DNA of 61,001 bases from Aromatoleum evansii (GTDB lineage: Bacteria; Pseudomonadota; Gammaproteobacteria; Burkholderiales; Rhodocyclaceae). Under the pieces are notes generated by a model, which saw only the letters and a list, made by a program, of their open reading frames with translations, ran no database searches and was not told the DNA's origin. The position numbers and the translations under genes were made by a program. Shown one piece after another: positions 34,120 through 42,380 of this stretch. How positions within the stretch are numbered: position 1 is the first letter of the stretch; each line of letters starts with the position of its first letter. The stretch lies in contig NZ_WTVK01000035.1 in the NCBI RefSeq assembly GCF_012910805.1, positions 1 through 61,001 of the forward strand. The letters run 5' to 3'.

Positions 34120-34616
34120 ACCGACATCTCCACTTCATCCTTCATTGCAATGGCGCCGGCCGGACAGGGCGCCAGACAGCCGCCACAGCCGGTGCAGCCG
34201 GCGGCGTCGAACAGGGGCTGCGCGACACCACCGAGGCTGGGCCGGAAGCGGATCGCCGCCACGCCGCATACTTCGCCGCACACGCGGCATTCCACCCCGC
34301 GCCGCGCGAGGCAGGCATCGCCGATCGCCGCCTTGAGCCGCCACGGCGCTGCCGCAACGTCATCCCGCCGCAGCGCGCGCGGCTTGCAGGCCGACACGCA
34401 GTCGCCGCAGAAGCTGCATTCACCCCGACTGAAATCGACAGCTGGATAGCCGCCCGCACTGGCCACGAGAATCGCGGGGGGGCAGGCCTTCAGGCAGTCT
34501 CCGCAGCGCGTGCAGGCGTCCTCGAACGCGCCGTCCGGAACCGCCCAGGGCGGGCGCTGCATGTCGGCATCGGAACCGAAACGGCCCCTGAGAAAACCAC
34601 GGCGTGAAGTCGACAT
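34116..34616 (-). CDS. napF: Ferredoxin-type protein NapF
   Basis: A 166-residue cytoplasmic iron-sulfur protein with three [4Fe-4S] clusters ('CTRCGDCLKACP', 'CSFCGDCVSAC' and 'CTGCGGCLAPCP') plus a further cysteine group ('CRVCGEVCG'). It helps assemble NapA. I chose the ATG at 34616 giving the usual MSTSRRGFLRG start. First gene of the nap operon. Confidence 0.92.
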   Translation of the reverse strand: MSTSRRGFLRGRFGSDADMQRPPWAVPDGAFEDACTRCGDCLKACPPAILVASAGGYPAVDFSRGECSFCGDCVSACKPRALRRDDVAAAPWRLKAAIGDACLARRGVECRVCGEVCGVAAIRFRPSLGGVAQPLFDAAGCTGCGGCLAPCPAGAIAMKDEVEMSV

Positions 34617-34681
34617 GAAACGAACGCAATACCCTGAAACATCCATGGTTTTCATTGGACACGTGCGGGAAGCGCCGAACC

Positions 34682-34695
34682 TTGACTGCTGTCAA
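34682..34695. promoter_or_regulatory. FNR/Dnr-type box upstream of napF
   Basis: TTGAC-TGCT-GTCAA, a perfect dyad matching the FNR-family consensus TTGAT-N4-ATCAA in 4 of 5 bases per arm. It lies 66-79 bases before the napF start, fitting activation by a Crp/Fnr-family regulator such as that at 37556. Confidence 0.8.
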
Positions 34696-34702
34696 GATGG
34701 GA

Positions 34703-34723
34703 ACGACTCTCATCTGGAGTCGT
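34703..34723 (-). terminator. Hairpin between narL and napF
   Basis: ACGACTC (34703-34709) pairs with GAGTCGT (34717-34723) around seven bases, 14 bases after the narL stop on the minus strand. Only a weak pyrimidine run follows, so termination may be partial. Confidence 0.5.
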
Positions 34724-34736
34724 CCGGACAAGCGGA

Positions 34737-35390
34737 TCAGCGTTCGCTGCGCATGTGTTCGACCGCCCACACGGCAGCCTCGACGCGCGAACGGAAATTG
34801 AGCTTGCGCAACAGGTGCTTGACGTGGACCTTCACGGTGCCTTCGGCGATGTTCAGTTCGCGGGCGATCTGCTTGTTGGACAGGCCGCCGGCGATGCACT
34901 CGAGGATGCCCTGCTCGCGCTCGGTGAGTCCGGCCGCCGATGCGCTCTCGGGGCGCTTGTCGTCGCGCAGGGCGGCGGCCAGCAGGTGCGTGAGGGCGTC
35001 GGAGACGACGATGCGCCCGGCTGCGGCGGCGTGCAGCGCCGCCACCATCTCCTCGGGCTCCATGTCCTTGAGCAGATAGCCGTCGGCACCGGCACGCAAG
35101 GCGGCGACGAGGTCGTCGGCAGCGTCCGAGACGGTGACCATCACGACGCGGGTGTCGAGATCGGCCTGCTTCACGAAGCGCAGCACCTCCAGCCCGGACA
35201 TGTCCTTCATGTTGAGGTCGAGCAGCAGCAGGTCGGGGCGCAGGTGCAGGATCTGGCGGATGCCTTCCTTCCCGTCCGCGGCCTCGGCCACGAGCTGGAA
35301 CCCGGGCACGGTGCGCAGCAGCTGGATCAAGCCTTTGCGGAACAGGGGGTGGTCGTCGATGATGATGACGCGTTGCGGAGTTTCGCTCAT
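34737..35390 (-). CDS. narL: Nitrate/nitrite response regulator NarL
   Basis: A 217-residue regulator: receiver domain with phospho-acceptor in 'LLLLDLNMKDMSG', lysine in 'LLKDMEPEEM', and a LuxR-type DNA-binding domain ('LTEREQGILECIAGGLSNKQIARELNI' split over two helices). The start overlaps the narX stop (ATGA). Expected to bind TACYYMT heptamers; a perfect 7-2-7 site is at 37428. Confidence 0.93.
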   Translation of the reverse strand: MSETPQRVIIIDDHPLFRKGLIQLLRTVPGFQLVAEAADGKEGIRQILHLRPDLLLLDLNMKDMSGLEVLRFVKQADLDTRVVMVTVSDAADDLVAALRAGADGYLLKDMEPEEMVAALHAAAAGRIVVSDALTHLLAAALRDDKRPESASAAGLTEREQGILECIAGGLSNKQIARELNIAEGTVKVHVKHLLRKLNFRSRVEAAVWAVEHMRSER

Positions 35391-37336
35391 TTGCCTTCCA
35401 CGGCGATGGATATCTGGGGGCGCACCGGGGCCGCTTCGGGCATGAAACGCACGACGATGCGCGTGCCGCCGCCCGGGCGGTTCTGCACTTCGAACGAGCC
35501 GCCAAGCCCGCGCGCGCGCTCGGCCATGATCGTAAGGCCGAAATGCTGCGCCGCGACCTGGGCGCCGTCCCCCACGCCGCAGCCGTCGTCCTCGACGACG
35601 ACCTCGATCTCTCCGCGGGGGGTGCGCGCGAGCGCGACGCGGATATCGGTCGCCTGCGCATGGCGCACCGCGTTGGACAAGGCCTCGCGGACAATGTGCA
35701 GGACATGGATCTCCTGGTTCGGATTGAGATGCCCGCCCGCCAGATCGAGCTCGAGCGCGATCGGCAGGCCGCTGCGCGCGGCGAACTCGGACACGGTATT
35801 GCCGAGCAGGCGCGCGAAGTCGCCCTCGATGCGCAGGCGGAAGCTGGTCAGCAGTTCGCGCAACTGACGGTAGGCGGCGTTGATGCCTTCGCGCAGATCG
35901 CCAAGGATGGGCGCGGCGTCTTCGCGCAGCTGCGACCCGGCCAGCGCCGAGGACAGCAGGCTCACCTGGATCTTCATGAAGGACAGCGACTGCGCGAGTG
36001 AATCGTGCAGTTCGCGGGCAATGATCGAACGTTCCTCCTGCAGCGAGAGCAGACGCTCGCGCTCGCTCTGGCGCGAGATGCCGAGCGCTATACCCATGTG
36101 GCGCGACACGGCCTCGAGCAGGTCGCGCTCCCATTCCGCCAGCCGCTTCCCGGGCGGCAAGGCGAGGCGCAGCATTCCGTAGTGCCGCTCGGCGTCGCGC
36201 AGCGGCACCAACAGCACATCGACATCGCCCTCGCGATGGTAGCTCCACGGCGCCGCACGCCCCGAGCAGCGCGCACAACTCTCGCTGCCCGACACGCGTT
36301 CGGCGCATTCACCCATCGTCGAGGCGATCACCGATGCGGGCCCGCCGTGCTTGGGCTCGATGCAGATGAAGCTCCCCGTGAGCCCCAGGGTCTGCTCGAG
36401 ATCCTGCAGCGTTTCGGAATAGGTCTCGCTGCTCGCGGGTGCGTGGTACAGGCGCGCGATCACGTAGTAGAGGAGTTCGAGCGCACGGTTGCTGCGAGTG
36501 AGGTCGGCAGTCTTCTTCTCCACACGCGCCTCGAGTTCGCGGTAGGCCACCGATAGCTCGTCGGCCATCGCATTGAACGCGTCCCCCACCCGCCCCAGTT
36601 CGTCCGGCCCGGTGTAGCGGCTGCGCGCGCCGAAGTCGCCCCGGGCGATGCGGGCCGCGCAGGCGCGCAAGTCGGTCAGCGGACCGAGCACCCCCCGGCG
36701 CAACACGGCCAGCGCCGCGGCGATGACGAACACCAGCAGCGCGAGCGCGGCGCCCAGCATCGTGCGCAGCTGGCCGATGCGCGACTCGGCCTCGTGCTCG
36801 AGCACCGCCACCAGCGTATTGATCTCCTCGGCAAACGCATCGACGTCGGCGAGCAGCGCGCGATAGCGCGCCGTCGCGAGCGGATCGTCCGCTCGCGCCT
36901 CGGGGATGTGCAGCAGGCTGGGGCGGATGCGCGTCGTCCAGCCGGCCTCGATGCCACGGAAGATCGATGCGAAGACGCTGCTCGGCTGGCGCTCGAGCAC
37001 AGTGGCGATGACGGGGCTGTCCAGCGCAGCCTCGAACTGGGCAACCGCGTTGCGAACCGCGTCCTGATCCGCAGCCCCCATGCCGCGCGCCACCGCCAGG
37101 CCGCCGGCCCGGTGGGCGAGGCGGCGCAGGCTGCCCGCGACGTTCACGGCGCTGGCGCTCCCCTGTACCGACTCGACGACGACGACCGACACGCCGATGC
37201 CGGCGACCCCGATGAGGGCGACCGCAAAGAAGGCCAGCAGGAGAAGCAGCAGCACGGCGCGGCCGGCGATCATGTGCCACATGCGCAGGGCCAGTCCGCG
37301 CCATCCACGCCCGGACGCAGCCGCCGCTGGATTCAT
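35387..37336 (-). CDS. narX: Nitrate/nitrite sensor histidine kinase NarX
   Basis: A 649-residue sensor kinase. Two membrane segments (about 25-46 and 193-213) flank a periplasmic helical domain with a P-box-like 'NVAGSLRRLAHRAGG', clearly changed from the enteric version. HAMP, coiled coil, a GAF-like central module with cysteines ('GECAER', 'SCARCSG'), then a HisKA_3 domain ('ARELHDSLAQSL') and HATPase. I chose the ATG at 37336 for its GGAGGT ribosome-binding site. The pair probably controls nap. Confidence 0.9.
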   Translation of the reverse strand: MNPAAAASGRGWRGLALRMWHMIAGRAVLLLLLLAFFAVALIGVAGIGVSVVVVESVQGSASAVNVAGSLRRLAHRAGGLAVARGMGAADQDAVRNAVAQFEAALDSPVIATVLERQPSSVFASIFRGIEAGWTTRIRPSLLHIPEARADDPLATARYRALLADVDAFAEEINTLVAVLEHEAESRIGQLRTMLGAALALLVFVIAAALAVLRRGVLGPLTDLRACAARIARGDFGARSRYTGPDELGRVGDAFNAMADELSVAYRELEARVEKKTADLTRSNRALELLYYVIARLYHAPASSETYSETLQDLEQTLGLTGSFICIEPKHGGPASVIASTMGECAERVSGSESCARCSGRAAPWSYHREGDVDVLLVPLRDAERHYGMLRLALPPGKRLAEWERDLLEAVSRHMGIALGISRQSERERLLSLQEERSIIARELHDSLAQSLSFMKIQVSLLSSALAGSQLREDAAPILGDLREGINAAYRQLRELLTSFRLRIEGDFARLLGNTVSEFAARSGLPIALELDLAGGHLNPNQEIHVLHIVREALSNAVRHAQATDIRVALARTPRGEIEVVVEDDGCGVGDGAQVAAQHFGLTIMAERARGLGGSFEVQNRPGGGTRIVVRFMPEAAPVRPQISIAVEGK

Positions 37337-37427
37337 GGGAGATACCTCCATATACCCCGATCCGTAACCGGATATTTCCCGTTCAAAAAAAAGCCATAAA
37401 AATCCGACACTTTCCACTTACCACCAA

Positions 37428-37443
37428 TACCTCTGAAGAGGTA
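37428..37443. promoter_or_regulatory. NarL 7-2-7 binding site
   Basis: TACCTCT-GA-AGAGGTA matches TACYYMT-N2-AKRRGTA at every position. It lies in the divergent region between narX (starts 37336, minus) and the Crp/Fnr-type gene (starts 37556, plus), so NarL may control one or both. Confidence 0.85.
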
Positions 37444-37555
37444 GTAGGCGGCAAAGTGAGACATATGCCACTAGGATCAACATGATTTCTGCATCTACAC
37501 TTGCGGAAGAATGTCGGCCAGACCCCGCATCATGACGCCCAGGGAGCTTCCTGCC

Positions 37556-38236
37556 ATGAACACGATCCAGGCCCAGACCGTTCAGATTCTCGCCCGCATC
37601 GAGCCCTTCGATCGACTCGATGCCGCCGCCCTCGGGCGCCTCGCCCACGGCGTTCGCTCGCTGCGCGCATCGCGGGGCGAGATCCTCATGCATCGCGGCG
37701 CCGAACCGGGTGGCATGTACCTCGTGCTCGAAGGCGAGCTCAAGCTGTTCCTGATCTCCAGCGCCGGGGCGGAAAAGGTCGTGCGGCTCGCCGGCCCGGG
37801 CGATACATTCTGCGAGGAAAACATCTTCAGCGACAGCTGTACGAGCCTCGCGGCGCAGGCCACGCGCAACAGCACGGTGCTGCACATCCAGCGCGGGGCG
37901 CTGCAGGCGGCGATGTCGGCCCAGCCGGCCTTCGCGATGGCGCTGATGGCGCGGCTGTCGGAGCGCATGCGCGAACTGGTCGACGGGATGGAGCAATGCA
38001 CGCAGCGCAGCAGCACCCAGCGCGTCGCACACTACCTCGTGCAGCACGCCGGCAGCGACGACGGCGAGGTGCATCTTCCATGCGACAAGCAAACGATCGC
38101 GTCGCAGCTCAACCTGACGCCGGAAACCTTCTCGCGCGTGCTCAACCGGCTGCGGCGCGACGGCTTCATCATCCCGCGCGGTCGCCGCGCGATCACGCTC
38201 ACCAACCGCCTGCAGCTCGAGCGCATCGCGGCGTGA
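37556..38236 (+). CDS. Crp/Fnr-family transcription regulator (Dnr-like)
   Basis: A 226-residue regulator with a cyclic-nucleotide-binding-like beta barrel (about 12-125), a long dimerisation helix and a winged helix-turn-helix 'IASQLNLTPETFSRVLNRL'. The recognition helix carries the E--SR pattern that reads TTGA half-sites. The N-terminal cysteine cluster of true FNR is absent, so it is more like Dnr/NnrR-type regulators that sense NO or another signal. GGGAG lies ahead of the ATG at 37556; an ATG at 37532 is possible. It is divergent from narXL and may act at the box before napF. Confidence 0.85.
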   Translation: MNTIQAQTVQILARIEPFDRLDAAALGRLAHGVRSLRASRGEILMHRGAEPGGMYLVLEGELKLFLISSAGAEKVVRLAGPGDTFCEENIFSDSCTSLAAQATRNSTVLHIQRGALQAAMSAQPAFAMALMARLSERMRELVDGMEQCTQRSSTQRVAHYLVQHAGSDDGEVHLPCDKQTIASQLNLTPETFSRVLNRLRRDGFIIPRGRRAITLTNRLQLERIAA

Positions 38237-38252
38237 CGGGCCGTTCGCGACC

Positions 38253-39686
38253 TCAGGCGGAGAACGGTTCCACGCGCTCGCGGTTGCCGTCCGCGGCAAG
38301 CCAGCGCACCAGGATGCGGTAGATGTCCAGATCGAAGCGGCGCGGCGGCAGTTCCGCGCGCAGCGCTTCCAGCGCCGACACACTGTCGGCGGAACCCAGC
38401 AGGCACCAGCGATCGAATACGTGCCAGGCCTCGCTACCGCTGTGCGCGCAGCGCTCGGCGACGAGCACCGGCCCCGCCCACGGCCAGGCGCGCAGCTTCA
38501 CCGCCCCGAGCGCGCCGAGCAGACGCTGGTCGTGCGCCGCGATGCTTTCCTTGCCGGCACACACGCCGGCGCAGCGTTTCGCCGCATGCGCCGAGCACGC
38601 CCCCTCCTTGCCACCCTCCAGTCCCAGGCGCTTGAGACACAGCTGGTAGGCCTGCGCGAGTTCGCGCAGCAGGTTGTCGGCTTCCTGCTTCGCGCGGAAG
38701 GTGCCATGCACGTCGCCCCATGCCGCCGGATCGCTGCCGGCGAGCGGCACGCGCTGCAGGATGGGCGGGCGGCGCCGTCCCGGCACGTATTGCAGGCCGA
38801 ACACCTCCGCGCCGCCCGCTGCGCGGTTGTATGGCGGGCAGCGGCCACGCAGAAGCCCGGCTTCACGCAGGGTCGCGCTCAGTTCGCCGGCGCACTCCTC
38901 CCAGTCGACACGGCGGACGCGCTGCGCGAGCTCCGCGTCCCTGCCCTTCACGCCCGGCGCGAAGTGCTCCATGACGCGCGCGCGCAGGCAGGCACTGCGA
39001 CCGAGGTAGAGGAGCTGGTCGTTGTCGCCGTAGAGGTAATACAGGCCGGGCGACTCCGGCAGGCCTTCGAGCACGCCTTCGGGCAGTTCGGCCACGCGCG
39101 CGGGGCGCTTCATCGCGCGCTCGACGGCGCGCGCCAGCAGCTCGGGCGCGAACGATGCCGTGATCAGGCGGGCGAACTGCCACAACACCTCAGTGTCGCC
39201 CATGGCGCGGTGGCGCGCGCCGCACGTGAAGCCGTGGCGCTCGATCAGCGCGTCGAGGCCGTGGCGGTGATGTTCGGGGTACAGCGCACGCGACAGCTTC
39301 ACCGTACACAGCACCGGCGCATCGAAGCTCTGGTCGATGCGCGCGAACTCGCTGCGGATGAAGCCGTAATCGAAGCGCGCGTTGTGGGCGACGAACACGG
39401 CGGCGCCGAGACGGGCGCGCACTTCGTCGGCGATGGCCGCGAAGGTGGGCGCATCGGCGACCATCGCGTCGGTGATGCCGACCAGCCGCTGGATCAGCGG
39501 CGGGATCGGGCATTCGGGATTGACCAGCGTTTCCCAGCGCTCCACCAGCTCGCCACGCTCGATGCGCAGCACGGCGATCTCCGTCACGCGGTCGCGCAGC
39601 GGATTCGCGCCGGTGGTTTCGACGTCGATCAGGACCAGTGAGTCAGGCAGCGACACGCGGGCGGTGGAAAGGGCGGATTCCCGCAA
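38253..39686 (-). CDS. DEDDh exonuclease fused to a GIY-YIG (UvrC-type) nuclease domain
   Basis: A 477-residue two-domain protein. Residues about 15-185 form a DnaQ-type 3'-5' exonuclease (ExoI 'IDVETTGANP', ExoII 'HNARFDYGF', ExoIII 'HRAMGDTEV'). Residues about 205-290 form a GIY-YIG endonuclease like UvrC or Cho ('GLYYLYGDNDQLLYLGRS', 'RVMEHF'), followed by an uncharacterised tail. This fusion is known in many proteobacteria and is thought to act in DNA repair. It stands alone, converging with the Crp/Fnr-type gene. Confidence 0.9.
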   Translation of the reverse strand: MRESALSTARVSLPDSLVLIDVETTGANPLRDRVTEIAVLRIERGELVERWETLVNPECPIPPLIQRLVGITDAMVADAPTFAAIADEVRARLGAAVFVAHNARFDYGFIRSEFARIDQSFDAPVLCTVKLSRALYPEHHRHGLDALIERHGFTCGARHRAMGDTEVLWQFARLITASFAPELLARAVERAMKRPARVAELPEGVLEGLPESPGLYYLYGDNDQLLYLGRSACLRARVMEHFAPGVKGRDAELAQRVRRVDWEECAGELSATLREAGLLRGRCPPYNRAAGGAEVFGLQYVPGRRRPPILQRVPLAGSDPAAWGDVHGTFRAKQEADNLLRELAQAYQLCLKRLGLEGGKEGACSAHAAKRCAGVCAGKESIAAHDQRLLGALGAVKLRAWPWAGPVLVAERCAHSGSEAWHVFDRWCLLGSADSVSALEALRAELPPRRFDLDIYRILVRWLAADGNRERVEPFSA

Positions 39687-39745
39687 GGCTAGCCGAACGC
39701 GGCACGGGCGAAGTCCCGCGCGGCGGACGGATCAGCCGTGCCGGA

Positions 39746-39934
39746 TCAGTAGTGCGTGTCGTAGTAGTAGGCCTTCACCGGCACGCTGGACTCGTCGTAG
39801 CGCTTCTGGGTCGCGACGTCCTGGGGCTTGTCCCACCACAGCGCACGGCCCTTCTTCTGCTCGTCGAGTTCCTTGGGGTGCTTCTCAAGCCATTCGCGCA
39901 TGAACTTGGTGTGTTCCGATTCGTAGATCGCCAT
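39746..39934 (-). CDS. DUF3460 family small protein
   Basis: A 62-residue cytoplasmic protein, 'MAIYESEHTKFMREWLEKHP', with a conserved 'KKGRALWWDK' centre. This matches the betaproteobacterial DUF3460 family; no function is known. GGGAGA lies about 8 bases before the ATG at 39934, which decides the start over a longer frame beginning at 40018. Confidence 0.85.
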   Translation of the reverse strand: MAIYESEHTKFMREWLEKHPKELDEQKKGRALWWDKPQDVATQKRYDESSVPVKAYYYDTHY

Positions 39935-40019
39935 CTGTTCTCTCCCGGTACAAGGCGACGCATTGTAGACGCCCCGGCGAGCCGGCGCCAATGCGCGCGC
40001 AGGAAAGAATCGCTCCACC

Positions 40020-40619
40020 TCACTTCGACACCAGTTCGTCGATCAGGATCCAGGCCGCGGTCGCGCCGAGCAACGCGGCCATCGTCCAGTTGAAGGCGCG
40101 CAGCGCGACGGGGCTTTTCAGGAACACCCCCATGCGGTCCCCCGCGAACGCCCACAGCGCGATGCACGGCAGGTTCACGGCGGCGCACCACCACGCGAGT
40201 TCCGCCGCCCCCTGCCAGCCGCTGCCGCGCGGCAGGAACAGGATCGCCACATTGAGCACCATCATCCACGCCTTGGGATTTACCCACTGGAACAGCGCGG
40301 CGCCGAAGAAGCCCAGCGGACGAGCCTGGCCGCGCGAGGACGGTTCGCCCGCGTGCGCCTAGCGCCACGCGAGCCACAGCAGGTAGGCGCAACCGGCGAT
40401 CACGAGCGGCACCCGCAGCGCATCCAGCCACGCCATGATCCACGCCAGCAGGCTCGCGATCAGCACCACCTGCACGCCATGCCCGATGCTGACGCCGAGC
40501 ATGTGCGGGAGCGTGCGGCGGAAGCCGAAATTGACGCCGCTCGCCGCGAGCATGAGGTTGTTCGGTCCGGGCGTGACGGACATCGTGACCACATAGGTCA
40601 TCAGGGGCAGGTCGAACAT
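40020..40619 (-). pseudogene. LysE/RhtB-family amino acid exporter interrupted by an in-frame amber codon
   Basis: The minus-strand frame from 40619 to 40020 encodes a continuous 199-residue LysE/RhtB-type transporter ('VTPGPNNLMLAASG' start motif, 'QWVNPKAWMM' centre) except for one TAG at 40359-40361, after residue 86. The family sequence continues in the same frame after it, so there is no frameshift. The codon lies in the hydrophilic loop between helices 3 and 4. It is either a recent nonsense mutation or a sequencing error. The gene is divergent from the MocR regulator, a common arrangement for regulator-exporter pairs. Confidence 0.85.
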
Positions 40620-40704
40620 GGCGGCTTCTCCGGGCTGATTCGCACGCCACCTAGGATAGGGATTCGTCCGACAAGGTTACAGCTCCAGTAAATTACTTTT
40701 ATAC

Positions 40705-40738
40705 TGGATACAGTTTATTCGACATCAAGCTGTATCCA
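40705..40738. promoter_or_regulatory. Inverted repeat operator in the LysE/MocR divergent region
   Basis: TGGATACAG (40705-40713) and CTGTATCCA (40730-40738) are perfect 9-bp inverted arms 16 bases apart. A direct copy of the right arm, CTGCATCCATC (40755-40765), repeats CTGTATCCATC (40730-40740) one base changed and 25 bp on. MocR-family regulators bind such repeats in front of their own gene and the divergent target. Confidence 0.75.
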
Positions 40739-40783
40739 TCAATTGCAGCCCGGACTGCATCCATCGCCCCTGGAGGCGCCACC

Positions 40784-42217
40784 ATGCTCGACGACAGCCA
40801 ACCGCTCTATCAGTCCCTCGCCCTCGAGCTGCGCCACGCGATGACGGACGGACGCCTCGCCAGCGGCGAACGCCTGCCCTCGGTGCGCGAGGCGGCGAAG
40901 AGCCGCGGGTTGAGCATCAACACGGTGCTCGCGGCCTACCGCCAGCTCGAGGCGCACGGGCTGATCGAGGCGCGGCCGCAGTCGGGCTATTTCGTGCGTT
41001 CGCGCCTACCCACGCCCGCCGCGCCGCGCTTCGCCTCCGCCAGCACGCAGGCGAAATCCGCGGAGGCCGAGGTCCTCGACCAGATCAGCCGCGTCGTCGC
41101 CGCCCAGGCGAGTCCGGACACGATCGACCTCTCGCTCGCCTGCCCCAAGGGCAGCACCTTTTATCCCGGCGAGCGCTTGGGCCGGCTGGTGTCGGACCTC
41201 GCGCGGCGGCGACCGGAGCTGCTGTCGGACTACAGCCTGCCGCCCGGATCGCTGCTGCTGCGACGCGAGATCTGCCGCCACGCGCAGGATCTGGCGATGT
41301 CGCTGGAGCCCGAGAACATCATCCTGACCAACGGCTGCATGGAGGCGCTGCAGTTCGCGCTGCGCACGGTGACGCGTCCGGGCGACACGATCGCGCTGGA
41401 GTCGCCCACCTACTTCAATCTCATCCCGCTCGCCGAGCGCCTGGGGCTGAAGACGATCGAGGTGCCGACGCACCCCGATACCGGCATGTCGCTCGACGCG
41501 CTGGAACTGCTGCTGTCGGAAAGGCGCGTGCAGGCGGTGGTGACGATGCCCAATGTGCACAACCCGCTCGGCACCAGCATGCCGGTCGAGGGCAAGAAGC
41601 GTCTCGCGGAACTCGCCAACGAATTCCGCGTGCCGGTGATCGAGGACGCGCTGTACGCCGAGCTGCAGTACGCCACGCCGCTGCAGCCGGCCGCCAAGGC
41701 CTTCGACCGCGACGGCTGGGTGATCGTGTGCGCGTCCTACACGAAGACGCTGGCGCCGGGCTTCCGCGTCGGCTGGATGGAAGGTGGGCGCTTCCGCCGC
41801 GAGTTGAACGACCTCAAGTTCTGCTCCTCGGTATCGCAGCCCGCGCTGTTGTGCGAGGCGCTGGGGGTGTTCCTCGAGAACGGCGGCTACGCGCAGCACC
41901 TGCGCCGATTGCGGCGCACCTACGCGGGGCAGGTCGAGCGCCTGCGCGGCCTGATCGACAGCGCCTTCCCCGCCGGCACGCAGGCGACGCGGCCGACGGG
42001 CGGCTTCCTGCTGTGGGTGCAGCTGCCCGCGGGCTGCGACTCCAACCGCCTGTTCGACACTGCCCTCGCGCGCGGCATCAGCATCACGCCAGGGCAGCTG
42101 TTCTCGCCCGGCGGGCGTTACACGCGCCACCTCCGGCTGTCGGGCTGCTACCCGTTCTCGGACCGGCACGTGCATGCGCTGATGACGCTCGGGGAGCTGG
42201 CGGCGCGGCAGCTGTGA
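40784..42217 (+). CDS. MocR-family regulator (GntR-type HTH plus aminotransferase-like domain)
   Basis: A 477-residue protein: winged HTH of the GntR type (residues 1-72, 'ERLPSVREAAKSRGLSINTV'), then a class I aminotransferase-like domain (about 100-475) with the PLP-lysine region 'YTKTLAPGFRVGW'. These proteins use PLP or amino acids as effectors. It is divergent from the broken LysE-type exporter, with a well-formed operator between them, so it probably controls that exporter. Confidence 0.92.
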   Translation: MLDDSQPLYQSLALELRHAMTDGRLASGERLPSVREAAKSRGLSINTVLAAYRQLEAHGLIEARPQSGYFVRSRLPTPAAPRFASASTQAKSAEAEVLDQISRVVAAQASPDTIDLSLACPKGSTFYPGERLGRLVSDLARRRPELLSDYSLPPGSLLLRREICRHAQDLAMSLEPENIILTNGCMEALQFALRTVTRPGDTIALESPTYFNLIPLAERLGLKTIEVPTHPDTGMSLDALELLLSERRVQAVVTMPNVHNPLGTSMPVEGKKRLAELANEFRVPVIEDALYAELQYATPLQPAAKAFDRDGWVIVCASYTKTLAPGFRVGWMEGGRFRRELNDLKFCSSVSQPALLCEALGVFLENGGYAQHLRRLRRTYAGQVERLRGLIDSAFPAGTQATRPTGGFLLWVQLPAGCDSNRLFDTALARGISITPGQLFSPGGRYTRHLRLSGCYPFSDRHVHALMTLGELAARQL

Positions 42218-42242
42218 ACTGCCTCCGGGCGTGGATCGCGCC

Positions 42243-42324
42243 TATGGGAGCGGCGTCAGCCGCGAATGGGCCGAGTCACATGCGGCACCGCCCATTCGCG
42301 GCTGAAGCCGCTCCCACAAGACGT
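42243..42324. repeat. REP-type inverted pair (BIME)
   Basis: GGGAGCGGCGTCAGCCGCGAATGGGC near 42246-42271 is repeated in inverse orientation as GCCCATTCGCGGCTGAAGCCGCTCCCAC near 42290-42318. The unit GGGAGCGGCTTCAGCCGCGAA is the common REP element of many gamma- and betaproteobacteria. It lies between the stops of converging genes, mocR and cobW. Another copy is at 54592-54670. Confidence 0.85.
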
Positions 42325-42366
42325 GCCGCTCCCACAAGACGTGCTGCTCCCGCAAGGCATGCCGCT
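42307..42366 (+). repeat. 18-bp tandem repeat beside the REP pair
   Basis: Units of GCCGCTCCCACAAGACGT at 42307-42324 and 42325-42342 (identical) and a variant at 42343-42360, with a partial unit after. The unit is built from the outer arm of the REP element, suggesting local duplication. Confidence 0.8.
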
Positions 42367-42380
42367 CGCGTTCGCCGCCG

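Noticed and set aside
40020-40619. Two separate genes for the LysE-type halves
   Set aside because: The frame and family alignment run straight through the TAG, so one broken gene explains both pieces better.
42307-42366. Tandem 18-bp units as a possible CRISPR array
   Set aside because: Units abut without unique spacers and derive from the REP arm.
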